Part shown: one piece after another, positions 62,384-64,000 of the stretch
How positions within the stretch are numbered: position 1 is the first letter of the stretch
Layout: each line of letters begins with the position of its first letter
Origin: Pseudonocardia kujensis
Lineage (GTDB): Bacteria; Actinomycetota; Actinomycetes; Mycobacteriales; Pseudonocardiaceae
Direction of reading: 5' to 3'
Length of the DNA stretch: 64,000 nt
NCBI RefSeq assembly: GCF_021283305.1
Contig: NZ_JAJSOK010000009.1
Coordinates: forward strand, 101,575 to 165,574
The notes under the pieces: model-generated
Database searches by the model: none
Seen by the model: only the letters and a program-made list of their open reading frames with translations
Told to the model about the DNA's origin: nothing
Position numbers and translations under genes: made by a program

Positions 62384-64000
62384 ATGACCTACCTGCTCGG
62401 TGTCGACGTGGGCACGACCAGGACCGCCGCGGCGGTCTCGCGTGCCGACCGGCCCGGGTCGCCCGAGATGGTGTCGCTCGGCGACCGCTCCACCGACGTC
62501 CCCTCCGTGCTCTTCCTGGGTCCCGACGGCGAGGCCCTCGTCGGCGAGGCGGCCGAACGTCGGGCGGTGACCGACCCCGACCGTGTCGTGCGCGAGTTCA
62601 AGCGGCGCGTGGGCGACCCGACCCCGATCGTCGTGGGCGGCCGGGCCTGGTCCGCCGAGGAGCTGTGGGCCCGGCTGCTGCGCTGGGTCGTGGACAAGGT
62701 CGCGGTGCAGGAGGGCGGCCCGGCCGACCGGATCGCCGTCACGCACCCGGCCTCGTGGGGCGCCCACAAGCAGGAGCTCATGGCCGCCGCGGCGCACGCG
62801 CAGGGCCTCGCCGTGACGTTCCTCGCCGAGCCGCAGGCCGCCGCACTGCACTACGCCGCGGGCGAGCGGGTCCCGACCGGCGCCACGATCGCCGTCTACG
62901 ACCTCGGCGGCGGCACGTTCGACGCGGCGGTCGTGCGCAAGGACGCACCGCGGAGCGCAGGCGGAGCGGCCATCAGCGCGCCCTTCGGCCTGCTCGGGCG
63001 CCCCGAGGGCCTGGAGCACCTCGGCGGCGTCGACTTCGACCAGGTGGTGTTCGACCACGTCGCCGAAGGCGCCCCCGAGGCGTTCGAGGGCATCGACGAG
63101 ACCGACCCGGCCGTGCTGGCGGCCGTCGCCCGGCTGCGGCGCGAGTGCACCGAGGCCAAGGAGGCGCTCTCCGCCGACACCGAGGTCACCATCCCGGTGC
63201 TCATGCCGGCCTACCGCGGGTCGGTGCGGCTGCACCGCAGCGAGTTCGAGGAGGCCATCCGGCCGTCGATCGCCGAGACCGTCGACGCGCTGCGCCGGGC
63301 CGTCGAGTCCGCGGGCACGGCCCCCGAGAACCTCACCGCCGTCCTGCTGGTCGGCGGGTCCTCGCGGGTCCCGCTCGTCGCGCAGCTGGTGTCCGAGCAG
63401 CTCGGGCGGCCGGTCGCCGTCGACACCGACCCGAAGAACGCCATCGCCAAGGGTGCGGTGCTCGCCTTCCTCCCGCAGCCGCTCCTGGCCGCCACGGGCA
63501 CGCACCCGGCGGTGGGCGGCGCGCTCGGGGCCGCAGGTCTCACCGGCACGCAGGGAGCGGTCGCGCCCGACGGAGGACCGCCCACCCAGCTGGCGGGCAC
63601 CGCGGCCTGGGCGCCTCCCGCCGCCACCGGGCAGTGGGCGCCGGGCGCCACGGAGGCCTGGGGCGGGCCGTCCGCCCCGCCGATGCCGCCGCAGGGCGGG
63701 GACCCGTACACCGCCCCCACCTACGGCCTCTACTCCGGCCCCAACTCCGAGGCGGTCACCGAGGCGCTGCCGACCAGCGGCGAACCGACCCGCCTCGACG
63801 GGCCCCCGGCGCGGCCGGCGGTGGGCGGCGGGCTCTTCGACTCCTACGCGGAGTACGACGACACCCCGCCGGCCAAGGGCCGCTCCCCGTTCCTCATGAT
63901 CGGGGCGGGTGGGCTGGTCGCCGCGGTGGCGCTGGTCGCCACGGTCGCGCTGTGGCCGGACAGCAGCTCGGTCGGCAACGCGGGCGGCCGCATCGACAGC
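62384..64000 (+). CDS. Hsp70-family protein with C-terminal membrane helix, truncated by window end
   Basis: 539 codons are present and the frame is open at 64000. Residues 1-365 form an actin/Hsp70 ATPase: [20 protein letters not shown] (phosphate 1), [19 protein letters not shown] (phosphate 2) and [20 protein letters not shown] (adenosine). A Pro/Gly/Thr-rich linker follows instead of a DnaK substrate domain, then a membrane helix ([20 protein letters not shown]), so the unseen end should be outside the cell. ATG 62384 or GTG 62378. It is not DnaK; such membrane Hsp70-like proteins are frequent in actinobacteria and of unclear role. Confidence 0.85.
   Translation, partial: MTYLLGVDVGTTRTAAAVSRADRPGSPEMVSLGDRSTDVPSVLFLGPDGEALVGEAAERRAVTDPDRVVREFKRRVGDPTPIVVGGRAWSAEELWARLLRWVVDKVAVQEGGPADRIAVTHPASWGAHKQELMAAAAHAQGLAVTFLAEPQAAALHYAAGERVPTGATIAVYDLGGGTFDAAVVRKDAPRSAGGAAISAPFGLLGRPEGLEHLGGVDFDQVVFDHVAEGAPEAFEGIDETDPAVLAAVARLRRECTEAKEALSADTEVTIPVLMPAYRGSVRLHRSEFEEAIRPSIAETVDALRRAVESAGTAPENLTAVLLVGGSSRVPLVAQLVSEQLGRPVAVDTDPKNAIAKGAVLAFLPQPLLAATGTHPAVGGALGAAGLTGTQGAVAPDGGPPTQLAGTAAWAPPAATGQWAPGATEAWGGPSAPPMPPQGGDPYTAPTYGLYSGPNSEAVTEALPTSGEPTRLDGPPARPAVGGGLFDSYAEYDDTPPAKGRSPFLMIGAGGLVAAVALVATVALWPDSSSVGNAGGRIDS

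Noticed and set aside
62384..64000. Chaperone DnaK
   Set aside because: No substrate-binding domain follows the ATPase; a Pro-rich linker and membrane helix are present instead.

Overview
The window is high-GC (about 70% or more), gene-dense DNA with frequent GTG/TTG starts and ATGA/GTGA overlaps, as in actinobacteria. The right third matches the conserved block known from Mycobacterium tuberculosis (IclR regulator, leuC, leuD, hupB, mutT1, ppk1, fbiD, gpsA). With the mycofactocin-free, polysaccharide-rich left side this fits Pseudonocardiales; Pseudonocardia is my best guess, but genus is inference. No tRNA, rRNA, CRISPR array, transposase or integrase was seen.

Region 1 (1-37161) is one large extracellular polysaccharide locus. 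Initiation: two polyprenyl-phosphate sugar-1-phosphate transferases (32212-33735 and 33965-35338). Nucleotide sugars: AlgD-like dehydrogenase (30088-31440), sugar nucleotidyltransferase of the RfbF type (26661-27491), RmlC (6311-6880). Assembly: three GT4 genes holding four GT4 modules, three paralogous GT2 genes, and a membrane GT-C-like protein. Decoration: pyruvyltransferase, GNAT acetyltransferase, asparagine-synthase homologue, class III aminotransferase, C-methyltransferase-like protein. Export and length: three Wzx flippases, one Wzy/O-antigen ligase-type protein, two Wzz-type co-polymerases. Turnover: a cytoplasmic heparinase II/III-fold protein and a lipoprotein polysaccharide lyase. 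The layout is Wzx/Wzy-like, and AlgD plus the pyruvyltransferase suggest an acidic polymer.

A recurring pattern is that an apparently intact enzyme is paired with a paralogue lacking its catalytic signature: co-polymerase/kinase (P-loop lost at 9743-11362), initiating transferase (Asp of the DE dyad changed to Glu at 33965-35338) and GT2 (DxD and ED lost at 35823-36806). The methyltransferase-like gene also lacks its SAM-binding loop. A LytR-CpsA-Psr fragment (4382-4765) is a gene remnant. A 329-residue protein (3317-4306) is built from a gapless duplication of an undescribed Cys/His domain.

Region 2 (37247-49970) is accessory or house-keeping: a sigma-like protein translationally coupled to a giant XRE-like/STAND/TPR protein, a TraB-N-terminus-like membrane protein, lipoprotein, LMW phosphatase, methyltransferase, HNH nuclease, PRC-barrel stress protein, an SMR-TetR pair with a palindromic operator, and several small conserved proteins.

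Region 3 (50064-64000) is conserved core: cystathionine gamma-lyase-like enzyme, gpsA, plsC, fbiD, slipin, ppk1, mutT1, hupB, leuD, leuC, IclR regulator and a membrane-anchored Hsp70-like protein cut by the window end. Two intergenic arrays (50064-50328 and 58463-58646) share a 20-bp palindrome repeated at a 41-bp period with different spacers. They are the most unusual DNA-level signal here.
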